DNA of 64,000 nt, taken from Sphingobacterium multivorum. Lineage in GTDB: Bacteria > Bacteroidota > Bacteroidia > Sphingobacteriales > Sphingobacteriaceae. The stretch is taken from positions 1,240,001 to 1,304,000 of the forward strand of contig NZ_CP154261.1 in the NCBI RefSeq assembly GCF_039511225.1, in the 5' to 3' direction. Below, piece by piece: positions 17,343 through 26,414 of this stretch (positions within the stretch are counted from its first letter, which is position 1; each line of letters starts with the position of its first letter). A program made the translations under genes and the position numbers. A model generated the notes under the pieces. That model had not been told where the DNA came from. It saw nothing but the letters and a program-made list of their open reading frames with translations, and made no database searches.

Positions 17343-19301
17343 ATGAGCGAAGAAAATAAAAATGCATCCACCTATTCGGCCGATAATATTCAGGTATTAG
17401 AGGGTTTAGAGGCGGTTCGTAAGCGTCCATCCATGTATATTGGTGACACCGGTGTAAAAGGATTGCACCATTTGGTATACGAGGTAGTTGACAATTCAAT
17501 CGATGAAGCTGTAGCGGGATATTGTACAGATATCTTCGTTACTATCCATAAAGATAATTCGATTTCTGTCCGCGATAACGGTCGTGGTATTCCCACAGGA
17601 ATCAACAAAAAAGAGAATAAATCGGCCTTAGAGCTTGTAATGACCGTATTGCATGCTGGAGGTAAATTTGATAAGGATACATACAAGGTTTCTGGTGGTC
17701 TGCATGGTGTCGGTGTTTCCTGTGTGAATGCGTTGTCCACCCTTTTGAAGGCTGAGGTTCACCGCGATGGAAAAATTTTCCAGCAAGAATACCAAATTGG
17801 TAAGCCTTTATATGATGTAAAGGAAGTTGGTGTTTCGGATAAGACGGGTACTATTGTAACGTTCCATCCGGATGCGACAATTTTCACGCAGACAACTGTT
17901 TATAATTACGATACATTGGCAAATCGTCTTCGTGAGCTAGCATTTTTAAATAAAGGTGTAAGTTTGACGTTGAATGATGAGCGTGAAACAAATGAAGACG
18001 GTTCTGAAAAGAAAGAAACATTCTATTCGGAGGGCGGTCTTAAAGAATTTGTGAAATTTTTGGACGGTAACCGTCAGTCGTTGATCCCTGAACCAATTTA
18101 TGTTGAAGGTGTAAAACAAGGTATCCCTGTTGAACTGGCTTTACAATATAACGATACCTATTCGGAGAATGTCCATTCTTATGTGAATAACATCAATACG
18201 ATTGAAGGCGGCTCTCATGTTGCCGGTTTCCGTCGTGGTTTGACACGTACCTTGAAAGCGTATGCGGACAAGTCCGGTTTGCTTAAGAACTTAAAAGTGG
18301 AAATTACCGGTGATGACTTCCGTGAAGGATTAACAGCCGTTATTTCAGTCAAGGTTGCAGAACCTCAATTTGAAGGACAAACAAAAACAAAATTAGGAAA
18401 CTCTGAAGTTATGGGGGCTGTAGATGTTGCCGTAGGTGAGATCTTAGGCGTCTATTTGGAAGAGAATCCACGCGAAGCTAAATCTATCGTTCAAAAGGTT
18501 GTCATTGCGGCTCAAGCACGTGCTGCTGCGCGTAAAGCCCGTGATCTGGTGCAACGTAAAACCGTTATGGGAGGCTCCGGACTTCCAGGTAAATTGGCCG
18601 ATTGCCAAGACAATGATCCGACAAAGTGTGAGATCTATTTCGTCGAGGGGGATTCTGCGGGTGGTACTGCAAAGTCTGGTCGTGATAGAAAACATCAGGC
18701 AATCATGCCTTTACGTGGTAAGATCCTTAACGTCGAAAAAGCAATGGAACATAAGATCTACGAAAATGAGGAGATCAAGAACATGTTTACAGCTTTGGGA
18801 GTGAGTGTCGGTACTGCCGAAGATGCTAAGGCATTGAATCTTGAGAAATTACGTTATCACCGCATCATTATCATGACCGATGCCGATGTGGATGGGTCCC
18901 ACATTACAACATTGATCCTGACGTTCTATTTCAGGTACATGAAGGAATTGATTGAAAGAGGATATGTCTATATCGCTACGCCGCCATTATATTTGGTTAA
19001 GAAAGGAAAAGAACATGAATATGCTTGGAATGAAGATCAACGTATCAATGCGATTCAGCGTTTGAAAGGGTCAGGTAAAGAAGATAGTGTACACGTACAA
19101 CGTTATAAAGGTCTTGGAGAGATGAATGCTGAACAGTTATGGGATACCACCATGAACCCCGAGACGCGTACTTTAAGACAGGTGACGATTGAAAACGCTG
19201 CGGAATGTGACCGTATTTTCTCTATGCTAATGGGGGACGAAGTTGCACCACGTCGTGAATTTATTGAGAAAAATGCACGTTACGCTAAGATTGATATTTA
19301 A
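17343..19301 (+). CDS. gyrB: DNA gyrase subunit B
   Basis: ATPase subunit of type IIA topoisomerase that introduces negative supercoils. GHKL motifs are visible: EVVDNSIDEAVAG near 50, DNGRGIP near 80 and GGLHGVGVSCVNAL near 120; the TOPRIM metal site is EGDSAGGTAKSGRDR and DADVDGSHI; the QRYKGLGEMN and FIEKNARYAKIDI tail are typical. The 652-residue form lacks the ~165-residue insertion of E. coli. It sits alone; dnaA, dnaN and recF are not adjacent. A strong terminator follows. Confidence 0.96.
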   Translation: MSEENKNASTYSADNIQVLEGLEAVRKRPSMYIGDTGVKGLHHLVYEVVDNSIDEAVAGYCTDIFVTIHKDNSISVRDNGRGIPTGINKKENKSALELVMTVLHAGGKFDKDTYKVSGGLHGVGVSCVNALSTLLKAEVHRDGKIFQQEYQIGKPLYDVKEVGVSDKTGTIVTFHPDATIFTQTTVYNYDTLANRLRELAFLNKGVSLTLNDERETNEDGSEKKETFYSEGGLKEFVKFLDGNRQSLIPEPIYVEGVKQGIPVELALQYNDTYSENVHSYVNNINTIEGGSHVAGFRRGLTRTLKAYADKSGLLKNLKVEITGDDFREGLTAVISVKVAEPQFEGQTKTKLGNSEVMGAVDVAVGEILGVYLEENPREAKSIVQKVVIAAQARAAARKARDLVQRKTVMGGSGLPGKLADCQDNDPTKCEIYFVEGDSAGGTAKSGRDRKHQAIMPLRGKILNVEKAMEHKIYENEEIKNMFTALGVSVGTAEDAKALNLEKLRYHRIIIMTDADVDGSHITTLILTFYFRYMKELIERGYVYIATPPLYLVKKGKEHEYAWNEDQRINAIQRLKGSGKEDSVHVQRYKGLGEMNAEQLWDTTMNPETRTLRQVTIENAAECDRIFSMLMGDEVAPRREFIEKNARYAKIDI

Positions 19302-19313
19302 TTGATCTTATCA

Positions 19314-19369
19314 TAACAGAATAAAAAAGCCTGATAAAATTTTTTATCAGGCTTTTTTTATTCTGTTAT
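19314..19369 (+). terminator. Long terminator hairpin after gyrB
   Basis: About 26-bp stem with a single bulged T; the core is AAAAAAGCCTGATAAA / TTTATCAGGCTTTTTT. T-rich on both strands. Confidence 0.9.
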
Positions 19370-19458
19370 ATTTCCTAATTTCATACCAGTGAATCGTTTT
19401 TCTGCCGGGATAAAGGGTTCATCGCCTAGCAATTAGCCAATATTAATTAAAACCTATT

Positions 19459-21495
19459 ATGAAATATTGTAGCAAAATTTTGCTCTTTATAGGTTGTTTT
19501 ATTGGAATAACCTGCCAGGCGCAAACAAATGAAAAAATCGATTTCCAAGATTTATTTGAAAGCTTATCGGAAGAGTTCCCAGCGGACGCTGATTTGAGTG
19601 AATTCACTGAAAAGTGGTATCATTATCTCAAACACCCGATCGATCTCAACAAAACAGATGGAAGAGAACTCACAGAATTACAGTTTTTAGACCCTTTATT
19701 AATCGAGCATCTACTGGACCATAGAACCATTTCAGGAAATTTTATTGACGTACTCGAACTACAGTCTATTGAAGGGTTTAATGATCGTGTGATCAGTTTA
19801 TTGTTACCTTTCGTGAGGGTAGGCGCGGGATCTTCTCTTGAGACCCTGAAATCGAGAAATTTTAAACAGGAATTTACGGTACGATATGCCCGGACACTCG
19901 AGAAAGCAAAAGGGTACCGTATAGTCGATACGACGAAGTCCCATTATCTCGGCGATGCCAATCGTTATGCTTTTAGGTATAGAGCCCAATTGAACGATGC
20001 AGTCCACCTCGCAGTCAATATGGAGAAAGATGCTGGGGAACCCTTTTTTAGGGATAAACAAAAAATGGGATTCGATTTCTATAGCCTAAGCATATCGATA
20101 AAGAATTTTGGCCGTTTCAGGAATATCTTAATCGGCGACTATGCTTTGCAATTTGGACAAGGGCTCAGCATGTGGAACGGTTTGAATTTTGGAAAAGGAG
20201 GACTGGTACAGCATACAGCAAGACAAGGGATTGGAGTAAAGTCATATACTTCCTTAAATGAAGCAAATTTTATGCGGGGTATTGCCGGGACACTACAGAT
20301 CGGTCAATTTGAGATTACACCCTATATCTCCTACCAATCCATTGATGGAAAAGTTAACCTTATCGATTCTCCTGCAACGATTTCAACAATCGCGAGTACC
20401 GGACTGCATCGGACCGCAACCGAACAGCAATACCGTCATGCCGCATCTCAACTAGCCTATGGATTGAATCTATTGTGGCGCTATAAACGGATAAAAATAG
20501 GAATTCATTTCAATCAGACTCAATTGGATGCCTTTAAAACGAGAGGCAAAGCAATACGGCAAAAAGCGGACTTTGAAGGGGATTTGCTGCGAAATATAAG
20601 TTTATATGTAAACTATACGATTCGAAATGCTTATTTATTTGGTGAATATGCGAATAGTATCGACGGCGGTTCGGCATTGGTGGCAGGAGCTATCATAAGC
20701 TTACATCCACGTTTATCATCGGTAATATTGCTTCGGGACTACAAGAAGAATTTTCATACTTTTTATGGACAGGGATTTGGTGAATCGGATAATACCTCCA
20801 ACGAGCAGGGGGCTTATGTGGGGTTAACATATCAATTGGGAAGAAAATTGCTCTGGTCCAATTATGCCGATATATTTCGTTTTCCCGGAGCAAAGTATCA
20901 GGCTGATACCCAATCTACTGGGGCCGATTTCTTTAGTCAGCTGAGTTACATGTGGCACAAGAAAGGCCAACTTTCGTTGCGCTATCGTAACCGATTGAAA
21001 CAAGTGAACTACCAGGGAGAGGGGCAAACCGAGAATGGGCTTGTGAATACCGGTAAACAGCAGTTAAGGCTGGAATTTCATTATCGCTTAGGTTCAATGT
21101 GGACTATTCGCTCCCGTATAGAAGCCAATTTATTTCAAAAAGAGTATCAGGAAAATAGTTTCGGATACATGTTTTATCAAGATATATTCCGGAAGTCTAC
21201 CACTGGAAGGTTCCAGTCGAATATGCGGATCGCGTATTTCGATGCGGCAAGTTATGATAATCGGATCTATGCTTATGAGCGGGATGTATTATATGCTTCG
21301 GGTTTTGGAATGTACAATACACGAGGATGGAGAATGTACTTGAATCTGCAATATCGGTTAAGTCGCCATCTTCAGGTATGGGCCAAATATGCGGTCTATT
21401 ATTATCCGGGGCGAGAGCGTATTGGGACTGGATTGGACCAAATTGAGGGCAATAGAAAATCCGAGGTTAAGGTGCAGTTGCGGTGGCAGTTATGA
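19459..21495 (+). CDS. Secreted ComEA-like helix-hairpin-helix protein with C-terminal beta-barrel-like domain
   Basis: Secreted protein of 678 residues: signal peptide 1-22 (LLFIGCFIGITCQAQ), then residues about 59-121 resemble the two HhH motifs of ComEA (IDLNKTDGRELTELQFLDPLL...FNDRVISLLLPFV), although the glycine hairpins are degenerate. The remaining ~550 residues alternate polar and aromatic residues as in outer-membrane strands and end in SEVKVQLRWQL, like a barrel C-terminus. Its stop overlaps the comEC start by 4 bp (ATGA), so it is translated together with comEC and recQ. A role in DNA capture at the outer membrane is inference. No homologue with known function was recognised. Confidence 0.75.
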   Translation: MKYCSKILLFIGCFIGITCQAQTNEKIDFQDLFESLSEEFPADADLSEFTEKWYHYLKHPIDLNKTDGRELTELQFLDPLLIEHLLDHRTISGNFIDVLELQSIEGFNDRVISLLLPFVRVGAGSSLETLKSRNFKQEFTVRYARTLEKAKGYRIVDTTKSHYLGDANRYAFRYRAQLNDAVHLAVNMEKDAGEPFFRDKQKMGFDFYSLSISIKNFGRFRNILIGDYALQFGQGLSMWNGLNFGKGGLVQHTARQGIGVKSYTSLNEANFMRGIAGTLQIGQFEITPYISYQSIDGKVNLIDSPATISTIASTGLHRTATEQQYRHAASQLAYGLNLLWRYKRIKIGIHFNQTQLDAFKTRGKAIRQKADFEGDLLRNISLYVNYTIRNAYLFGEYANSIDGGSALVAGAIISLHPRLSSVILLRDYKKNFHTFYGQGFGESDNTSNEQGAYVGLTYQLGRKLLWSNYADIFRFPGAKYQADTQSTGADFFSQLSYMWHKKGQLSLRYRNRLKQVNYQGEGQTENGLVNTGKQQLRLEFHYRLGSMWTIRSRIEANLFQKEYQENSFGYMFYQDIFRKSTTGRFQSNMRIAYFDAASYDNRIYAYERDVLYASGFGMYNTRGWRMYLNLQYRLSRHLQVWAKYAVYYYPGRERIGTGLDQIEGNRKSEVKVQLRWQL

Positions 21496-23576
21496 AAGAG
21501 CTGAGTTTTACACAAAGATTAGAGCGGCTGCCTATTCTTAAGATAGCTGTCGTATATATTGTGACGCTTCTCTTCACCCCTAAATTACCGATGTCGCTTT
21601 CCTTATTTCACTATATACAGCAGGGATTGGTTGTGATGACTCTGTTAACGATGTTTAGTTATTTTTTTAAAGGTACGATTCGCAAATACGGGTATACCTG
21701 CGGATATTATGTGTCTGTTGTATTATTGGGGATTTTCCAATTTTGGCGCGAGGACCCTTTGGTTGCAATCGGTCATTTCTCCCATATAATGACAGATCGT
21801 TTTGTGGTCAAAATTATTGAAGAGCCCAAAGTGAAGCGTGGTATCGTTCGTTTTTCTACAGAGGTAATAGGGGCTTACCAAAAAGGTGAATTTATAGAAA
21901 CGACAGGTAGACTTATGTTATCCCTAAAATCCAGCCAGAAGAATGCGCTGCAGTTTGGTGACCTACTGTGGTTAAAAGGTCAGCCCCAAGAAATAGCTCC
22001 GCCATTCAATCCAATGGAGTTTGATTATAGGGCGTATTTGAAAAGGCAGCATGTCTACCATGAACTTTTCGCAGTCTCTGGTCAATATAAGCTGATCAGC
22101 CGGCAAGAAACAACGACTTTTTCGTTGATTGCGCTCGCTTTACAAATGAGAAGATATTTTTTGCTCAAGCTTCGACCCCATATTAAAGGGGATGAGAACT
22201 TTGCGATTGCGTCAGCTTTATTATATGGTTCCCGGAGCGATATCAGTGCCGAAAGCATACAGGCCTTCACTAATACGGGAACGATACATGTGTTAAGTGT
22301 ATCGGGAATGCATGTTGCTGTTTTATTCGGGTTTTTATCCCTTATTTTCAAACGAATTGCTTGGCCTTCCTATCTCAGATGGTTGCCACTAATTTTGTTA
22401 TTGAGTATGATCTGGATATATGCTTTTATTGCAGGTCTTGATCCGCCCATTACGCGGGCGGCTATTATGATTAGTTTTGTACTCTGTGCAAAGCATTTTA
22501 AACGAGGCTTTTCAACGCTCAATTCGCTTATTATTGCCGCAGTATTGATTCTGCTGGTCGTTCCAAGGGCGGTTGCTGATGTGGGATTTCAACTGTCTTT
22601 TCTAGCGGTTTTAGGTATGATTGTATGTTCGCCGCTTGTCGAGGAACTTCTTCCTGTCAAAAGACCGATATTGCGGCTTTTGAGAGATACACTGGCGGTG
22701 TCTATCGCCGCGCAAATCCTGACAACGCCACTGAGCCTTTATTATTTTGGACAGTTTCCAACTTATTTTCTGGTAGCTAACTTATTAGTCGATTTTCCTT
22801 CAACCCTAGCGATGTATCTCGGTTTTATCATGACAATTAGTCCAATGGAAGGGCTTAACGATTTAATGGGTTTCCTCTTGGAGCATCTCATTGCCTTCAT
22901 CTTATACGGATTGAAACATATTGACCATTGGGCTTTTTCAACAATAAAAGTTTATCCTATGGGGCTGGAGCTCCTATTTTTGACCTATTTTGCACTGTTT
23001 TCTTGTTTATATGCTTTTCAGTGGAAAGATAAAAAATACGTTTGGTTAGGGGGATGCTGTGCAATTGGAATGCTATTGATCACTGTGCAAAAACGCTTAG
23101 AAAATAAAGATGCAGAACGATTTCGGGTCTATAATACGAAACAAGAGTTGACGATCGGTTATTTCAAAGGTGGGCGCGGTATCATTTACAGCACATTTGA
23201 TTCTTTGCAAGCCCGGGGCTTGCAATATGCATGTGGAAGAGAAATTCAATTATTGACAAAAAAAGAAGTTCAGTTTGTGGCTTTGAATGGCCGGGAGCGT
23301 AAAAACTATCTTGTTACGCTCCCCTTGGGTAAAATAGCTATTCTATCACATACGCAAGGGAAAATGCCACATGCTGACCTCGTTATCTTTAGGAAAAATA
23401 TATTAGATGGTTTACCCCGATTATTGAAGCAAATTAGGCCAAAACTTGTTATAATGGATGGATCCAATTCAATGGAACAATCGCTGCAAACTCAACACAT
23501 GTTAGATAGTTTGGGTGTACAGAATTATCTCATGAAAGATAATTTTGCGTATGTTTGGGATAAGGAGAATTTATGA
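21492..23576 (+). CDS. comEC: ComEC/Rec2-family DNA uptake channel
   Basis: Polytopic inner-membrane protein that in competent bacteria carries single-stranded DNA into the cytoplasm. It has the N-terminal DUF4131-like part (OB-like, about 95-200) and the Competence domain beginning at GTIHVLSVSGMHVAVLFGF near 263 with about ten hydrophobic segments. The C-terminal ~150 residues do not show the HxHxDH metal motif of the metallo-beta-lactamase domain, so the nuclease-like part seems degenerate. The ATG at 21492 overlaps the upstream stop (ATGA); the end overlaps recQ by 4 bp in the same way. Confidence 0.9.
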   Translation: MKELSFTQRLERLPILKIAVVYIVTLLFTPKLPMSLSLFHYIQQGLVVMTLLTMFSYFFKGTIRKYGYTCGYYVSVVLLGIFQFWREDPLVAIGHFSHIMTDRFVVKIIEEPKVKRGIVRFSTEVIGAYQKGEFIETTGRLMLSLKSSQKNALQFGDLLWLKGQPQEIAPPFNPMEFDYRAYLKRQHVYHELFAVSGQYKLISRQETTTFSLIALALQMRRYFLLKLRPHIKGDENFAIASALLYGSRSDISAESIQAFTNTGTIHVLSVSGMHVAVLFGFLSLIFKRIAWPSYLRWLPLILLLSMIWIYAFIAGLDPPITRAAIMISFVLCAKHFKRGFSTLNSLIIAAVLILLVVPRAVADVGFQLSFLAVLGMIVCSPLVEELLPVKRPILRLLRDTLAVSIAAQILTTPLSLYYFGQFPTYFLVANLLVDFPSTLAMYLGFIMTISPMEGLNDLMGFLLEHLIAFILYGLKHIDHWAFSTIKVYPMGLELLFLTYFALFSCLYAFQWKDKKYVWLGGCCAIGMLLITVQKRLENKDAERFRVYNTKQELTIGYFKGGRGIIYSTFDSLQARGLQYACGREIQLLTKKEVQFVALNGRERKNYLVTLPLGKIAILSHTQGKMPHADLVIFRKNILDGLPRLLKQIRPKLVIMDGSNSMEQSLQTQHMLDSLGVQNYLMKDNFAYVWDKENL

Positions 23577-25474
23577 CGCAAGATAGTATATCAATCTTAA
23601 GGCAATACTGGGGATTCGAATCATTTAGACCCTTGCAGGAAGAAATTATTCAATCGGTCATTTCAGGTAAAGATACCTTGGCTTTATTGCCGACTGGCGG
23701 CGGAAAGTCGATCTGTTTTCAAGTACCTGCCTTGATGCGAGAAGGGATTTGTATTGTCGTAACACCGCTTATTGCATTGATGAAAGATCAGGTTGAGCAT
23801 TTGAAAAAAAATGGAATTCAGGCGGTCGCAATTTATGCTGGAATGCGGAAGAGGGAAGTGGATATTACCCTGGATAATTGCGTCTATGGGCAAATAAAAT
23901 TTCTCTATCTTTCTCCGGAAAGATTGTACAATGATATGGTAAGGGAGCGCATACGGTTTATGAATGTAAATCTATTTGCCATAGATGAAGCACATTGTAT
24001 TTCTCAATGGGGATATGATTTTAGGCCGCCCTATTTAGAACTCGCTAAGTTGCGGGAACTGCATCCCCAGGTCCCTTTTCTAGCTCTTACGGCGACCGCA
24101 ACGGAGCGTGTCATCAGTGATATTCAGCAGAAACTGAATTTTCCGAAAGAAAATGTATTTGTCAAAAGCTTTCTTCGCGAAAATCTGGCTTATATGGCCA
24201 TTGAAGAAGAGGATAAGATGGGACGTATGGTGCGGATTATACATAAGTTGGGCGGATCCGGGATTGTCTATGTCAGAAACCGGCGAGAAACGCAGGAGAT
24301 AGCCCGTATTTTGGTCAATAACGGCATTTCGGCAGATTATTACCATGCCGGACTTTCGGGGCAGGAACGGGATCAGAAACAGCACGGGTGGATGACAAAT
24401 GTTGTTCGAGTAATTGTAGCTACAAATGCCTTTGGGATGGGAATTGATAAACCCGACGTGCGTTTTGTGATTCATCTCGATTTGCCCGATTCGTTGGAGG
24501 CCTATTATCAAGAAGCCGGTAGGGCAGGACGAGATGGCAAGAAGGCCTATCCCGTTATTCTTTATCAAAAGACAGATGAGCAAAAACTTGTCGATAATTT
24601 GCAAGCTAGTTTTCCTGATATTCCATTTATTCAACAGACCTATCATTACCTTTGTAATCATTTTCAGATTCCCTATGGTGCTGGAGAAGGAGTGACTGTA
24701 GATTTTGATGTTGTTGCTTTTGCCAAAAAATATCAGCTGCCATTGGTTCCCGTTATGAATGCGCTGAAGTTTCTGGAACGGGACACTTGGTTGGTTTTGT
24801 CAGAAGCTATAACAATACCCTCACGCTTTAAGTTTGAAATTGATAGCGCCGAATTGTATAAAGTTCAGGTGCAGTATGTCAAATATGATAAGCTCATTAA
24901 GGCTATTTTGCGTAGCTATGGAGGCGTATTTGAAAATTATATTCTCATCAATGAATATGAATTTGCGCGTAAGTTGGGTCTGCCTTATGATCGTGTTGTC
25001 GAGCTGTTGAAGTCGTTAGAGTTGTTGGAAATAGCGAGTTATCTACCTTCTACAGATGCGCCACAATTGACCTTTTTGCAGAACCGCGTCGATTACAAAC
25101 ACCTGCATATCGATCATATTTTTATTCGCGATCGCCATCAGGTGAAAGAAGAAGAAGTCAATGGCATGATCGGTTACATTGAACATAGCAATTGCCGCAG
25201 TCAGTCACTATTGTTATATTTTGGCGAGAAAAATGCGGGGTTCTGTGAAGTATGCGATTTATGTCTGATCCGCAATCATCAGGAAAAGCAGCGGGCAGAT
25301 ATTAAAGCAGAAATCAAAAGCAGTTTGCTCGCTGGAGCTAAAAATATCCACGATTTGATTGGTAGCTTAACGATAGGTACCGAAAAGAAAAGAATAGAAA
25401 TCATCCGTGATCTCTTAGATGCGGAAAAAATCCGCTTGGAGGATAATCTCTATTCTTGGAATACCTTGTTTTAA
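23573..25474 (+). CDS. recQ: ATP-dependent DNA helicase RecQ
   Basis: Superfamily 2 3'-5' helicase. Walker A is PTGGGKSICFQ near 40-50, the DEAH box AIDEAHCISQWGYDFRP near 138, motif VI QEAGRAGRDG near 315, and a zinc-binding segment CRSQSLLLYFG...CEVCDLC near 540-565 follows the RecQ-Ct domain. The 633-residue product has no recognisable HRDC domain at its end. AAGGAG lies 5 nt before the ATG, which overlaps the comEC stop. Placement in an operon with comEC suggests it may act on incoming DNA, besides repair. Confidence 0.93.
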   Translation: MTQDSISILRQYWGFESFRPLQEEIIQSVISGKDTLALLPTGGGKSICFQVPALMREGICIVVTPLIALMKDQVEHLKKNGIQAVAIYAGMRKREVDITLDNCVYGQIKFLYLSPERLYNDMVRERIRFMNVNLFAIDEAHCISQWGYDFRPPYLELAKLRELHPQVPFLALTATATERVISDIQQKLNFPKENVFVKSFLRENLAYMAIEEEDKMGRMVRIIHKLGGSGIVYVRNRRETQEIARILVNNGISADYYHAGLSGQERDQKQHGWMTNVVRVIVATNAFGMGIDKPDVRFVIHLDLPDSLEAYYQEAGRAGRDGKKAYPVILYQKTDEQKLVDNLQASFPDIPFIQQTYHYLCNHFQIPYGAGEGVTVDFDVVAFAKKYQLPLVPVMNALKFLERDTWLVLSEAITIPSRFKFEIDSAELYKVQVQYVKYDKLIKAILRSYGGVFENYILINEYEFARKLGLPYDRVVELLKSLELLEIASYLPSTDAPQLTFLQNRVDYKHLHIDHIFIRDRHQVKEEEVNGMIGYIEHSNCRSQSLLLYFGEKNAGFCEVCDLCLIRNHQEKQRADIKAEIKSSLLAGAKNIHDLIGSLTIGTEKKRIEIIRDLLDAEKIRLEDNLYSWNTLF

Positions 25475-25475
25475 A

Positions 25476-26315
25476 CTATTTTTCGATGGGAAGATTAAGC
25501 TCTTCGCGCCCCCATTCTGACCAAGAACCATCGTATACACGGATTCGCTCGTGACCAGCAAGATGACAAGCAAATGCTAAGATTGAGGCCGTGATCCCCG
25601 ACCCACAGGAGAAGACATATTCATTTCCGGTCGCATTAAAATGATCAAATTGCTGTTTCAATTCATCGACGGGTTTATAACTTATTCCATCAAATAACTC
25701 GTCGAAAGGGAGGTTTTTGGAATGAGGAATATGTCCACCAAGAAGGCCTTTCCGCGGTTCAGCGACTAAACCACTAAATCGACCTTTACTTCTGGCGTCA
25801 AAAATATTTACATCAGCATCCCGATAATGTGTTAAGATATACGCTTTATCAGCATAACGGTTTGCTTGAAACTGGGCTTTAAAGTTGCCGGGTTTTACGG
25901 CAGCTGTATACTGGTCTACGAGTGGTAATTTGCTTTTTTTCCAAGTGGGAACACCACCATCTAGAATAAATACCTGTTCGAAACCCATAACCTTAAACAT
26001 CCACCAGGCTCTTGGGCTCGAATAAATACCCCATCTGTCATATAATACGACGGTACTATCCTGATTGATTCCTAGGCGTTGCATTTCCTGTTCGAATACT
26101 TCTGCCGATACAAGGGTATGCGGTAATTTAGAAGTAGCATCGGAAAGTTTCCCTTCGATGTCAAAAAATTGAGAATGAGGTAGTACTTCGAACTTGGCTT
26201 CCTTGATGGATTGGCCAACTTTGTCGATGGTGCAATCAAGGAGGACAATGTCTGTATGCTGTCCCAATGATTCCTGAAGTTCGGTGGGGCTAATTAAGGC
26301 TGAATTGAATGACAT
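25476..26315 (-). CDS. sseA: Two-domain rhodanese-type sulfurtransferase
   Basis: Transfers sulfane sulfur, from thiosulfate or 3-mercaptopyruvate, to an acceptor. Two rhodanese domains are present (about 10-125 and 155-275); the first is inactive, with DRWGIYSSPRAWW in place of a loop, and the second has the active loop CGSGITAS with its cysteine near 237. CGSGITAS favours mercaptopyruvate sulfurtransferases, but substrate is not certain. No signal peptide. It converges on recQ with a 1-bp gap and has its own consensus promoter overlapping the rpsA terminator. Confidence 0.88.
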   Translation of the reverse strand: MSFNSALISPTELQESLGQHTDIVLLDCTIDKVGQSIKEAKFEVLPHSQFFDIEGKLSDATSKLPHTLVSAEVFEQEMQRLGINQDSTVVLYDRWGIYSSPRAWWMFKVMGFEQVFILDGGVPTWKKSKLPLVDQYTAAVKPGNFKAQFQANRYADKAYILTHYRDADVNIFDARSKGRFSGLVAEPRKGLLGGHIPHSKNLPFDELFDGISYKPVDELKQQFDHFNATGNEYVFSCGSGITASILAFACHLAGHERIRVYDGSWSEWGREELNLPIEK

Positions 26316-26335
26316 AACAATAACGTTTATTGCTA

Positions 26336-26367
26336 CAAAATTACAAAAGCATCCCTATAAAAGCAAA
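26336..26367 (-). promoter_or_regulatory. Promoter of the sulfurtransferase gene
   Basis: On the - strand TTTG (26367-26364), 20-bp spacer, TAATTTTG (26343-26336), a full consensus. The -33 element lies in the stem of the preceding rpsA terminator. Confidence 0.75.
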
Positions 26368-26398
26368 GCGGCTGTTCTTTTGGAACAGCCGCTTTTTA
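26363..26398 (-). terminator. Terminator after rpsA
   Basis: AAAGCGGCTGTTC / GAACAGCCGCTTTTT type hairpin with a short loop directly after the rpsA stop. Confidence 0.88.
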
Positions 26399-26414
26399 TG
26401 GATTCAATTGCTAA

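Noticed and set aside
24080..24661. 193-codon frame opposite recQ
   Set aside because: Antisense to conserved helicase motifs; no promoter or start support.
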